The notes under the pieces were generated by a model, which worked only from the letters and a program-made list of their open reading frames with translations, was not told where the DNA came from and made no database searches. A program made the translations under genes and the position numbers. DNA of 64,000 bases, from the NCBI RefSeq assembly GCF_014649715.1, contig NZ_BMTO01000010.1, positions 245,688 through 309,687 of the forward strand. Direction: 5' to 3'. Shown piece after piece: positions 57,340-64,000 of this stretch (position 1 is the stretch's first letter; each line of letters starts with the position of its first letter). This DNA comes from Streptomyces lateritius. Lineage in GTDB: Bacteria > Actinomycetota > Actinomycetes > Streptomycetales > Streptomycetaceae.

Positions 57340-57358
57340 TGTTCGACCCTGGCGGGGC
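57325..57358 (-). terminator. Terminator of the SDR operon
   Basis: GCCCCGCCAGG (57325-57335) and CCTGGCGGGGC (57348-57358), perfect 11-bp stem, 12-nt loop, 69 bp after the SDR stop. Confidence 0.8.
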
Positions 57359-57426
57359 ACTTGGCGCAATCGGCGTATAACCGGGTGCAAACCGGTCAGG
57401 AATTCAGGAAAGTGTCCGGATATCGG

Positions 57427-58194
57427 TCACCCGACACCGGCGTTGAGGAAAATCCCCCCGTCGACCACGAGGGTCTGGCCTGTGATCCAGTCCGACTGGT
57501 CGGAGGTGAGGAAGGCCGCCGCCCCGCCGATGTCCTGCGGGACGCCGAGCCGGCCGAGCGGGTACGCGGCCGCCGCCTCGGCCTCGCGGCCCTCGTAGAG
57601 CGCCTGGGCGAACTTGGTCTTAACGACCGCCGGAGCGATGGCGTTGACCCGGACCACCGGTGCGAATTCGTGCGCCAGCTGAAGGGTCAGATTGACCATG
57701 GCGGCCTTGCTCATCCCGTACGCGCCGATGAACGGCGAGGCGGAGATGCCGGCGACCGAGGCGATGTTCACGATCGCGCCGCCGTGGTCCTTCTGCCAGG
57801 CGCGCCAGGTCTGCTGGGCGAAACCGAGCGCGGAGATCACGTTCGTCTCGTAGACCTTGCGGGCGACATTCAGGTCGAGTTCCGCGATCGGTCCGAAGAC
57901 GGGGTTGGTCCCGGCGTTGTTCACCAGGAAGTCGACCCGTCCGAAAGCCTCCATCGTCGCGGTGACCGCGGCGGCCTGGTGGACCTCGTCGTGGGCCTTG
58001 CCTGCCACGCCGATGACCCGGTCGGAGCCGAGCTGCTCGACGGCCTCCTTGAGGGCCTCCTCGCCGCGCCCGGTGATGCACACCCGGTCGCCCCGGGCGA
58101 CGAGCGCCTCGGCGATGCCGTAGCCGATGCCCCGGCTGGCGCCGGTGACCAGAGCGACCTTGCCCGACAGCTCGGGCGGTTCCTGCGTGCTCAT
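57427..58194 (-). CDS. Short-chain dehydrogenase/reductase (SDR)
   Basis: 255-aa classical SDR: cofactor motif VTGASRGIG, FLVNNAGTNPVFGPI, catalytic region IVNIASVAGISASPFIGAYGMSKAAM (Tyr-x3-Lys) and VVDGGIFLNAGVG at the end. NAD(P)-dependent oxidoreductase, substrate unknown. Only 31 bp after the next gene upstream (another SDR) on the same strand, so both probably form an operon. Terminator at 57325-57358. Confidence 0.92.
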   Translation of the reverse strand: MSTQEPPELSGKVALVTGASRGIGYGIAEALVARGDRVCITGRGEEALKEAVEQLGSDRVIGVAGKAHDEVHQAAAVTATMEAFGRVDFLVNNAGTNPVFGPIAELDLNVARKVYETNVISALGFAQQTWRAWQKDHGGAIVNIASVAGISASPFIGAYGMSKAAMVNLTLQLAHEFAPVVRVNAIAPAVVKTKFAQALYEGREAEAAAAYPLGRLGVPQDIGGAAAFLTSDQSDWITGQTLVVDGGIFLNAGVG

Positions 58195-58225
58195 GTCCGT
58201 ATCCTTCCCCTTGTCCGCTCTCGCG

Positions 58226-58987
58226 TCAGTTGAGCGGTCCGCCGGCCACGTACAGGACCTGGCCGGAGACGAAGCCGGCGTCGTCGCCCGTGAAGAAGGC
58301 GATGGCGTTGGCGATGTCCTCCGGCTTGCCGACCCGCTGGACCGGGATCATGGAGGCGGCCGCGGCCTGGAAGTCCTCGAAGCCCATGCCGACGCGCTCG
58401 GCGGTCTGGGCGGTCATCTCGGTGACGATGAAGCCCGGGGCGACGGCGTTGGCCGTGATGCCGAACTTGCCGAGCTCCTTGGCGAGCGTCTTGGTGAAGC
58501 CCTGGAGGCCCGCCTTGACGGCGGAGTAGTTGGCCTGGCCGCGGTTGCCGAGCGCCGACGAGGAGGAGAGGGAGACGATCCGGCCGAAGCCCGCGTCGAC
58601 CATGTGCTTCTGACAGGCCTTGGCCATCAGGAAGGCACCCTTGAGGTGCACGTTCATGACCGTGTCCCAGTCGGACTCGCTCATCTTGAAGAGCAGGTTG
58701 TCACGGAGCACGCCCGCGTTGTTGACGAGGATCGTCGGAGCGCCGAGCTCGGTGGCGACGCGGGCGACCGCGGCCTCCACCTGGGCGCTGTCGGAGACGT
58801 CGCAGCCGACGGCGATGGCGGTGCCACCGGCGTTGGTGATCTTCTCGACGGTGTCCTTGCAGGCAGCCTCGTCGAGGTCGAGTACGGCGACGGCGCGGCC
58901 CTCCGCTGCCAGCCGTACCGCGGTCGCGGCGCCAATGCCCCGCGCCGCGCCGGTGACGACGGCTACGCGCTGCTCGGTGGTGGACAT
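58226..58987 (-). CDS. 3-oxoacyl-ACP reductase-like SDR (FabG type)
   Basis: 253 aa. VTGAARGIG cofactor motif, ILVNNAGVLRDNLLFKMSESDWDTVMNVHLKGAF, IVSLSSSSALGNRGQANYSAVKAGLQGFTKTLAKELGKFGITANAVAPGFI and VSGQVLYVAGGPLN. The NYSAVKAGL and NAVAPG segments are FabG-like, and the pair with the next SDR suggests lipid or secondary metabolism. ATG 58987 with GAGGAG upstream. The dyad TGAGCGACCGCTTA (59048-59061) about 60 bp upstream resembles TetR-type sites used before beta-oxidation/SDR genes. Confidence 0.92.
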   Translation of the reverse strand: MSTTEQRVAVVTGAARGIGAATAVRLAAEGRAVAVLDLDEAACKDTVEKITNAGGTAIAVGCDVSDSAQVEAAVARVATELGAPTILVNNAGVLRDNLLFKMSESDWDTVMNVHLKGAFLMAKACQKHMVDAGFGRIVSLSSSSALGNRGQANYSAVKAGLQGFTKTLAKELGKFGITANAVAPGFIVTEMTAQTAERVGMGFEDFQAAAASMIPVQRVGKPEDIANAIAFFTGDDAGFVSGQVLYVAGGPLN

Positions 58988-59047
58988 GCTGGTTCTCCTC
59001 GCCCTTGGATCATCCCTGAATGCGGCCCACACGGTACGTCCCGCACA

Positions 59048-59061
59048 TGAGCGACCGCTTA
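59048..59061. promoter_or_regulatory. Possible TetR-type operator upstream of the SDR operon
   Basis: TGAGCG-AC-CGCTTA: AGCG/CGCT arms with outer T/A match around a 2-bp centre, one outer mismatch. No cognate regulator is adjacent. Confidence 0.35.
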
Positions 59062-59153
59062 GTACCTTCCGCAGACGAGACGCTAGAAGCCCTGGCACCC
59101 GGTGTCAACGGCCCGCCGGGTGCACCCGATCACTCCGCGCCGCAGTGGCGGGC

Positions 59154-59537
59154 TCAGCGCACCAGCAGATCGAGCAGCCTTTCGACCTCGGCCTCCGGAT
59201 CCGCGGTGAGACCGGTGTGCACCGGGCCGGGCTGGACGACCGTGGAGCGGGGCGCGATCAGCCAGCGAAAACGCCGTCCCGCGTCGTCCCGGGCCGCTTG
59301 TCCGGCGTCGTCGCCGCCGAGGCAGACGCCCTCGACGGCCCTGAGCGCGGCCCGTACCCCCACCACGTCCGCGCCGGGGTCGAGCGCCGTCAGCTTGGCC
59401 TCGTCCAGATGGGTGCGGGCGGCGACGAAGGACTTGGCCCGGCAGTAGACCACCACGCCCGCGTTGAAGAACTCGCCGCGCTCGACGCGCGGCACGACGC
59501 GCAGGAGCGCGTACTCGAAGACGTCACGGTCGGTCAC
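59154..59537 (-). CDS. DUF3037 family protein (partner of HipA-like kinase)
   Basis: 127 aa: VFEYALLRVVPRVERGEFFNAGVVVYCRAKSFVAART, typical of DUF3037 (VRYVPxxxRxEFxNVGVVL pattern), then a helical C-terminal half ending EAEVERLLDLLVR. GTG 59537 overlaps the stop of the HipA-like gene (GTGA), so translation is coupled. Function unknown; DUF3037 genes are typically found beside HipA-like kinases, suggesting it is a modulator, target or antitoxin-like partner. Confidence 0.85.
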   Translation of the reverse strand: MTDRDVFEYALLRVVPRVERGEFFNAGVVVYCRAKSFVAARTHLDEAKLTALDPGADVVGVRAALRAVEGVCLGGDDAGQAARDDAGRRFRWLIAPRSTVVQPGPVHTGLTADPEAEVERLLDLLVR

Positions 59538-60379
59538 GCGGTGCGGTCCTTCTGGGTGGAGTGCTGCCGGGGGGCCAGGCGGTCGGCGAGCCAGCCGGGC
59601 GGCTGCGCGGGCTGGCGCTCGGTGCGCGGCCCCAGGGTGATCCGTTCGTGGATCGTCGCGGCGCGCGAGAGCAGCGCCTGCACGTAGGCATCGCGCAGCG
59701 CGTCGGTCGTCTCGAAGCCGGGCTCGTCGACCAGCCACTCGTCGGGGACGTCGGCGGCGACCTCGTCGAGCAGCTCCCGCGTCACCAGCGGCGCCAGTTC
59801 GGCGGAGGCGGACGCGACGTCCGGGCCGAACGGGGCGAGGGCATGGTCGGAGGCGTCGTACGGCTTGGCAGCGGACGCCTGGACGCCCGGCCAGTTGTGG
59901 TGCCAGATCATGGTGGCGCCGTGGTCGATCAGCCACAGGTCGCCGTGCCAGACCAGCATGTTCGGATTGCGCCACGACCGGTCGACGTTGTTGATCACCG
60001 CGTCGAACCAGACGACCCTCCCCGCCTCCTTCGGGTCCACCTCGTAGGCGAGCGGGTCGAACCCCAGCGAGCCGGGCAGATAGTCCATCCCGAGGTTGAG
60101 ACCACCGCTCGCCTTGAGCAGCTCCTGCACCTCCTGGTCGGGCTCGGAGAGCCCGATGACCGGGTCGAGCTGAATGGTGACCAACTCGGGCACCCGCAGC
60201 CCGAGCCGCCGGGCGAGCTGTCCGCAGATCACCTCGGCGACGAGGGTCTTGCGTCCCTGCCCCGCGCCGGTGAACTTCATGACGTAGGTGCCGAGATCGT
60301 CGGCCTCGACGATCCCGGGGAGCGAGCCGCCCTCACGCAGAGGCGTGACATAGCGGGTCGCTGTCACTTCTGTAAGCAT
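59534..60379 (-). CDS. HipA-like kinase (short form)
   Basis: 281 aa. The fold is recognisable from YVMKF (ATP lysine, about residue 33), AEVICGQLARRLGLRVPELVTIQL, GLNLGMDYLPGSL, catalytic WFDAVINNVDRSWRNPNMLVWHGDLWLIDHGATM (Asp/Asn pair and metal Asp) and a helical C-terminus. It lacks the N-subdomain-1 of full HipA (about 440 aa), and no HipB-like DNA-binding antitoxin is nearby. Translationally coupled to DUF3037. TAGCCT about 12 bp before ATG 60379 suggests a near-leaderless mRNA. Confidence 0.85.
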   Translation of the reverse strand: MLTEVTATRYVTPLREGGSLPGIVEADDLGTYVMKFTGAGQGRKTLVAEVICGQLARRLGLRVPELVTIQLDPVIGLSEPDQEVQELLKASGGLNLGMDYLPGSLGFDPLAYEVDPKEAGRVVWFDAVINNVDRSWRNPNMLVWHGDLWLIDHGATMIWHHNWPGVQASAAKPYDASDHALAPFGPDVASASAELAPLVTRELLDEVAADVPDEWLVDEPGFETTDALRDAYVQALLSRAATIHERITLGPRTERQPAQPPGWLADRLAPRQHSTQKDRTA

Positions 60380-60762
60380 CGTCCCAGGCTATCCATTCAT
60401 CCAGCCTTACGATCGAAGAGGCCCGACTCTCCCCTTTAACCCCTGACTTGGCAGCCAGGACTCCTCAGGAGAATTCGGTGAGTTCCAGTCGGCGACCGCC
60501 CCGGACATACCCCCGGCGGGACCCGGTCACCCGGCTGGATGAGTGACTCCGGTGTTTGTGCTGGCCGCGACCATGGTGAAGGGCGCCCGTTGGCGAGCCG
60601 GCGAACGACCAGGTGCAGACGGTCTTCGTTGCGGGGCCGGTTCACCGGGCATGGGCGGCGGTGTGGACGCCGCCGGGTGTTTGAACGTTTCGCGCCGCCC
60701 TCCCGTACTCATCCCTGACACAGTGGCCGGGTCGATGCGACCGGAACCTCAAGGGGAGCGCT
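60380..60762. other. 383-bp intergenic region
   Basis: Divergent gap between the HipA-like gene and the Rieske gene. It holds the HipA promoter (near 60391), a possible 22-residue reading frame (60478-60546), and the Rieske ribosome site (AAGGGGAGCG before 60763). No strong promoter for the Rieske gene and no other gene could be supported. Confidence 0.6.
60478..60546 (+). CDS. Candidate 22-aa leader peptide
   Basis: GTG preceded by AGGAG at 7 bp; reads MSSSRRPPRTYPRR then DPVTRLDE and stops. CTCCT-C-AGGAG just upstream could fold and mask the ribosome site. Arg-rich, so the frame may be chance; weak candidate. Confidence 0.2.
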   Translation: MSSSRRPPRTYPRRDPVTRLDE

Positions 60763-61197
60763 ATGAGTGAAGTGGCACGCCGGACGGTGGTATCGGCGGC
60801 GGGCGGCGCGGGTCTGGTGGCGGTTCTCGCCGCCTGTGGCGGCGGCTCGGACGGCAAGGCGGGCAGCAGCGGCAGCGGGGGCGGTTCGGCCCCGGCGACC
60901 GGGGAGGCGGGCGCGCCCCTCGCCAAGACCGCGGACATCCCGGTCGGCGGCGGCAAGGTGCTCGCCGACCAGGGCGTGGTCATCACCCAGCCGACGGCCG
61001 GCCAGTTCAAGGCCTTCTCGTCCAAGTGCACCCACCAGGGCTGCGCCGTCAGCGGAGTCAGCGACGGGGTCATCACCTGCCCCTGTCACCAGAGCCTCTT
61101 CGACGCGTCCGACGGCAGCGTGAAGGGCGGCCCCGCCACCACTCCCCTGCCGCCCACTCCGATCAAGGTCGACGGAGACGCGATCACGCTCGCGTGA
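60763..61197 (+). CDS. Rieske [2Fe-2S] lipoprotein, Tat-type signal
   Basis: 144 aa. Twin arginine RR at 6-7, hydrophobic segment and lipobox VLAAC (Cys25) predict Tat export and lipid anchoring. After a Gly/Ser linker comes a minimal Rieske domain with ligand motifs CTHQGC and CPCHQS (two Cys, two His plus disulfide Cys). Similar to small cytochrome-free Rieske proteins of actinomycetes; electron partner unknown. AAGGGGAG lies just before the ATG. The stop overlaps the convergent isochorismatase-like gene by 14 bp. Confidence 0.92.
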   Translation: MSEVARRTVVSAAGGAGLVAVLAACGGGSDGKAGSSGSGGGSAPATGEAGAPLAKTADIPVGGGKVLADQGVVITQPTAGQFKAFSSKCTHQGCAVSGVSDGVITCPCHQSLFDASDGSVKGGPATTPLPPTPIKVDGDAITLA

Positions 61198-61843
61198 CGC
61201 GCCGCGTGCTCTTCCAGCAGCCCAGCACCTCCTCGGTGGTGGTGACGGTCGAGACGAGCGCGAGCGTGTGGCGGATCATCGCGGGGGTGTAGTCGGCGGG
61301 CACCCCCGCGATGGCATCGCTCGGCACGACCACGGTGTAGCCGAGGTTCACCGCGTCGAAGACCGCGTTCGGGACGGCGACGTTGGCCGAGACGCCGGTG
61401 ACGACGAGGGTGCGGCAGCCGAGGTTGCGCAGCAGCGGGTCCACGTCGGTCCCGGCGAGGGGCGAAAGGCCGTGCAGGCGCCGTACGACGAGGTCCTGGT
61501 CCGCGACCTCGATGGGCTCGGCGATCCGTACCGCCGCGCTGCCGCTGTGCTGCTGCACGGGAAGCCGGGCGGCGGCCCGGAACAGCCGGGCGTTGCCGTT
61601 GGCGCCGCGACCGTCGGGCCGCCGCTCGGCGACCGCGTGCAGCACCTGCACTCCGGCCTCGTGCGCGGCCGCGACCAGCCGGGCGACGTTGCGCAGGGCG
61701 CCGGACGAACGGGCCGCGGCGGCCAGCTCGGGCAGCGCGCTGTCGCGGCCGACGACCCCCTCCTGGCACTCGACGGTGAGCAGCACCGTGCCGACCGGGT
61801 CGAGCTCCTCCTGAAGCCGCCCCCACCGACTCGTCGTCGTCAT
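61184..61843 (-). CDS. Isochorismatase-like cysteine-hydrolase family protein lacking the catalytic Cys
   Basis: 219 aa with the fold's pattern: VLLTVECQEGVVGRDS, LVVRRLHGLSPLAGTDVDPLLRNLGCRTLVVTGVSANVAVPNAVFDAVNLGYTVVVPSDAIAG. In active members the triad is Asp (LLVIDMQ), Lys and Cys (TGV..xxCV). Here the Asp position reads Glu, the Lys position Arg, and the Cys position Ala. This is probably a catalytically dead or altered subgroup seen in actinomycetes. ATG 61843 with GGAGG upstream; a longer frame is unlikely. Confidence 0.82.
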   Translation of the reverse strand: MTTTSRWGRLQEELDPVGTVLLTVECQEGVVGRDSALPELAAAARSSGALRNVARLVAAAHEAGVQVLHAVAERRPDGRGANGNARLFRAAARLPVQQHSGSAAVRIAEPIEVADQDLVVRRLHGLSPLAGTDVDPLLRNLGCRTLVVTGVSANVAVPNAVFDAVNLGYTVVVPSDAIAGVPADYTPAMIRHTLALVSTVTTTEEVLGCWKSTRRVTRA

Positions 61844-61976
61844 CCCCTCATCCCCCTCCAGCCGCCAGGTCCACTCCGGGCGGGCGAGGCTAGCCACCCT
61901 TGCCCCAGGAGGGAAGAGCCTCCATGATTCCTGACACCCCATCAGAGATGTCGGGATTACCGGAAGAGGGCAGGCG

Positions 61977-62450
61977 ATGACCGTCACACAGCGCCGTGGG
62001 CGCCGGATCATGATGACCCCGGCCGAGCTGGACACCTTCCTCGGCGAACAGCGCACCTGCCGGGTCGCGACCGTCTCCGACGACGGCCGGCCGCACGTCG
62101 GCGCGCTCTGGTTCGCCTGGGACGGGGCCTCGCTGTGGCTCTACTCGATCATCCGGAGCCGCCGTTGGGCGGAGCTGCGCGCCGACCCCCGGATCGCCGT
62201 GGTGGTGGACGACGGCGAGGAGTACGGAGAGCTGCGCGGCGTGGAGCTGTCGGGGACCGCGGTCTTCGTCGGGGAAGCCCCGCGCACCGGCGAGCCCTGC
62301 CCCGAACTCGAAATCCCGGAGCGGCTCTTCGCCACGAAGAACTTCGGCCTGGACACGATGCCGCACGACGGCCGGCACGCCTGGCTGAAGCTGACCCCGG
62401 ACGCCGTCGTGTCCTGGGACTTCCGCAAGCTGGCCACGCTGGGCGGCTGA
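61977..62450 (+). CDS. Pyridoxamine-5'-phosphate-oxidase-like FMN/F420-binding protein
   Basis: 157 aa split barrel: MTPAELDTFLGEQRTCRVATVSDDGRPHVGALWFAWDGASLWLYSIIRSRRWAELRADPRIAVVVDDGEEYGELRGVELSGTAVFVGE and HAWLKLTPDAVVSWDFRKL. This is the actinobacterial TIGR03618/PNPOx-like group that includes F420-dependent reductases and FMN proteins; the cofactor cannot be decided from sequence by eye. Convergent with the LysR gene. Confidence 0.88.
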   Translation: MTVTQRRGRRIMMTPAELDTFLGEQRTCRVATVSDDGRPHVGALWFAWDGASLWLYSIIRSRRWAELRADPRIAVVVDDGEEYGELRGVELSGTAVFVGEAPRTGEPCPELEIPERLFATKNFGLDTMPHDGRHAWLKLTPDAVVSWDFRKLATLGG

Positions 62451-62490
62451 ACTCCGGCCCGCCGCTTGCGCTTCCCGGCCGGTCACCGGT

Positions 62491-63396
62491 TCAGCTGTTC
62501 AGCCGCTCCCCGACGCCCCGCAGCGCCTCGACCGCCGCTCGGATGGACGGTCTCCGGTCGGCGTCGGTGCGCCATGTCGCGTAGATGTGCCGCCGCATCT
62601 TCTGCCGTACGGGCACGTAGGCGATCCCTTCCAGGGCCTGTCCCCGCCCGAGCCGCGGGGTGACGCAGACACCGAGCCCCGCCGCGATCAGCGCGAGCTG
62701 GGTGTGGTGCTCACCGGCGAGGTGGGCGATGCGCGGCTCGATGCCATGGGAGCGCAGGGTGAACATCAGCCAGTCATGGCAGAACTCGCCCTCCGGCCAG
62801 GAGACCCACTCCTCGTCGCCGAAGTCCACCAGGTCCACCTCGTCCCGCCCCGCCAGCGGATGATCGGCGGGCACGGCGACGTCCGCGGCGTCGTCCAGGA
62901 GGTGGGCCCGTTCCAGTCCGCCCGGCACCGGCGCCCGCTTGTTGCTCCAGTCCAGGACGATCGCGAGATCGGCGTCGCCCCGCAGCACCTCGCGGATGCC
63001 CTGCTCCGGTTCCAGCTCGACGGTCTTCACCCGCAGTTCGGGGTGGGCGGTGCGCAGCGCGCCGAGGGCTCCGGGGAGCAACCCGCGCGCGGCCGTGGGG
63101 AAGGCCGCGATCCGCACCTCGCCCACCACCTGGCCGCGTTGCGCCTCGATGTCCGCCTGGGCGAGCTCGACCTGGGAGAGGATGCGCGCGGCGTGCTCGG
63201 CCAGGAGCAGTCCGGCGTCGGTGAGCCGCACGCCTCTGCCGTTCTTGGCGAGCAGTTGCTGGCCGATCTCGCGCTCGAGCTTGGACAGTTGCTGCGAGAC
63301 GGCCGAGGTGGTGACGTGCAGGCCGTCGGCCGCGCCGCTGACCGAGCCGTGCCGCGCGACGGCGTCGAGGGTACGCAGGCGCTCCAGGTTCAACAT
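62491..63396 (-). CDS. LysR-family transcriptional regulator
   Basis: 301 aa. N-terminal HTH MLNLERLRTLDAVARHGSVSGAADGLHVTTSAVSQQLSKLEREIGQQLLAKNGRGVRLTDAG; co-inducer domain from about 90 (VRIAAFPTAARGLLPGALGALRTAHPELRVKTVELEPEQGIREVLRGDADLAIVLD, a typical LTTR ligand pocket). Divergent from an EamA transporter with an ATCTCG-N9-CGAGAT site between them, the classic LysR regulator/target layout. Effector unknown. Confidence 0.94.
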   Translation of the reverse strand: MLNLERLRTLDAVARHGSVSGAADGLHVTTSAVSQQLSKLEREIGQQLLAKNGRGVRLTDAGLLLAEHAARILSQVELAQADIEAQRGQVVGEVRIAAFPTAARGLLPGALGALRTAHPELRVKTVELEPEQGIREVLRGDADLAIVLDWSNKRAPVPGGLERAHLLDDAADVAVPADHPLAGRDEVDLVDFGDEEWVSWPEGEFCHDWLMFTLRSHGIEPRIAHLAGEHHTQLALIAAGLGVCVTPRLGRGQALEGIAYVPVRQKMRRHIYATWRTDADRRPSIRAAVEALRGVGERLNS

Positions 63397-63401
63397 GTAA
63401 G

Positions 63402-63448
63402 CGATACTAAGCGAACGGCTCCAATTAATCTCGCTTGTTCTACGAGAT
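63402..63448. promoter_or_regulatory. LysR-type operator
   Basis: ATCTCG-CTTGTTCTA-CGAGAT (63428-63448), 6-bp arms with a 9-bp centre; TAAGCGA also repeats directly near 63398-63415 beside the LysR start. Confidence 0.6.
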
Positions 63449-63470
63449 AGCAGCCGTCACGCTGAAGGGC

Positions 63471-64000
63471 ATGAGCTCCGCCGCCCCGTCCAGGGACCTG
63501 CCGACCCCCACGCCCGCCACCCCGTCCGTCGCCCCTCCCGCCGCGACCACCGCAGCCCCCCGCCGCCGTGCGCTCGACTGGCGCATCCGGTTCGGCGTGC
63601 TGGCCCTGATCTGGGGTTTCAGCTTCCTCCTCATCAAGGTCGGCACGGCGGGGTTCGCACCGTTCCAGGTGACCCTGGGCCGCCTTCTGTTCGGTACGGC
63701 GGTGCTGGCCGTGGCCATGGTGGTCAGGCGCGAACGGCTGCCGCGGGGCGCCCGCACCTGGGGCCATCTCGCGGTCGCGGCGTTCCTGCTCAACGCCTTG
63801 CCGTTCTCTCTGTTCGCGTACTCCGAGCTGACCATCCCCTCGACGCTCGCGGGCATCTGCAACGCCACGACGCCGCTGTGGGGCATGCTGTTCTCACTGG
63901 TCGCCCTCTCCGAGGACCGCCCGACCCGGGTGCGCGCGGCCGGCCTGGGCGTCGGCTTCATCGGGGTCCTGACCGTACTGGGCGCCTGGCAGGGCTTCAC
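63471..64000 (+). CDS. EamA/DMT-family transporter (3' end outside window)
   Basis: Starts at ATG 63471 and runs off the window, 176 residues visible. A Pro/Ala-rich N-terminus (about 37 aa) precedes IRFGVLALIWGFSFLLIKVGTAGFAPFQVTLGRLLFGTAVLAVAMVVRRERLPRG and at least four more membrane segments, including TIPSTLAGICNATTPLWGMLFSLVALSEDRPTRVRAAGLGVGFIGVLTVLG. This is the third EamA gene in the window next to a divergent regulator. Substrate unknown. Confidence 0.88.
   Translation, partial: MSSAAPSRDLPTPTPATPSVAPPAATTAAPRRRALDWRIRFGVLALIWGFSFLLIKVGTAGFAPFQVTLGRLLFGTAVLAVAMVVRRERLPRGARTWGHLAVAAFLLNALPFSLFAYSELTIPSTLAGICNATTPLWGMLFSLVALSEDRPTRVRAAGLGVGFIGVLTVLGAWQGF

Noticed and set aside
60543..60770. 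75-codon frame before the Rieske gene
   Set aside because: No ribosome site, overlaps the Rieske start, and composition is unremarkable.
1..64000. tRNA or rRNA genes, insertion sequences, prophage or biosynthetic gene cluster
   Set aside because: No cloverleaf-like TTCGAATCC arms, transposase motifs, phage proteins or PKS/NRPS domains were recognised; a tRNAscan or domain search would be decisive.

Overview
The window is very GC-rich, with dense genes, strong G/C in third codon positions, frequent GTG starts and very rare TTA codons. Together with F420-type oxidoreductases, a divergent EF-Tu, SbcCD, an ECF41-type sigma factor and many leaderless starts, this points to a Streptomyces (or close actinomycete) chromosome, core-like rather than mobile. 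I saw no rRNA, tRNA, insertion sequence, prophage or CRISPR array.

Layout. 1-3570: biotin genes bioB (5' end missing), bioA and bioD; bioB/bioA overlap by 8 bp, and a roughly ten-unit degenerate repeat array separates bioA from bioD. 3622-6141: small enzymes (VOC, methyltransferase, LLM oxidoreductase, GNAT); the methyltransferase and the LLM gene each carry a TTA codon. 6314-8667: two coupled CNNM/CBS membrane proteins. 8843-11751: SGNH hydrolase, purB and a mug-type DNA glycosylase coupled to purB. 11729-17066: a TTA-containing hypothetical, a ROK regulator, a methyltransferase divergent from a GT-C-like membrane protein, and a HutC-type GntR regulator with a palindrome on its own -35 box. 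17221-24997: ECF41 sigma factor, alpha/beta hydrolase, EamA transporter divergent from a MocR regulator, a PhoD relic, a membrane-ACT-GNAT fusion, and a Cys/Met-metabolism PLP enzyme divergent from an Lrp regulator. 25038-32571: DUF885 peptidase, second Lrp regulator, sbcDC, YigZ. 32715-40278: CoA-binding protein, XRE-cupin regulator divergent from an EamA exporter, two hexapeptide proteins, DedA, hotdog thioesterase, a repeat-rich membrane-anchored protein, and an MFS transporter. 40340-43593: spermidine-synthase-like protein, divergent EF-Tu (tuf3-like) and AlkD-like protein, with two candidate small ORFs. 43662-50986: TVP38 protein, thiolase divergent from HxlR, UppP, small conserved protein, flavin reductase, NTF2-like protein, apolipoprotein N-acyltransferase. 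50910-55620: TetR regulator divergent from an FAD monooxygenase/Gfo-Idh operon, lipoprotein, TPR-like protein, uracil-DNA glycosylase. 55701-64000: orphan oligopeptide-binding lipoprotein, two SDRs, a HipA-like kinase/DUF3037 pair, Rieske lipoprotein, degenerate isochorismatase-like protein, PNPOx-like protein, and LysR divergent from an EamA transporter cut by the window end.

Themes. At least five regulator/target pairs are divergent and have visible inverted repeats in the shared gap (GntR, XRE, HxlR, TetR, LysR). Three genes carry TTA codons and may depend on the bldA leucyl-tRNA. Convergent neighbours often overlap at their 3' ends. The least explained items are the repeat array before bioD, the HipA-like/DUF3037 pair, the small ORF plus hairpin ahead of the divergent tuf, the membrane-ACT-GNAT fusion and the antisense-encoded tail of an EamA transporter.
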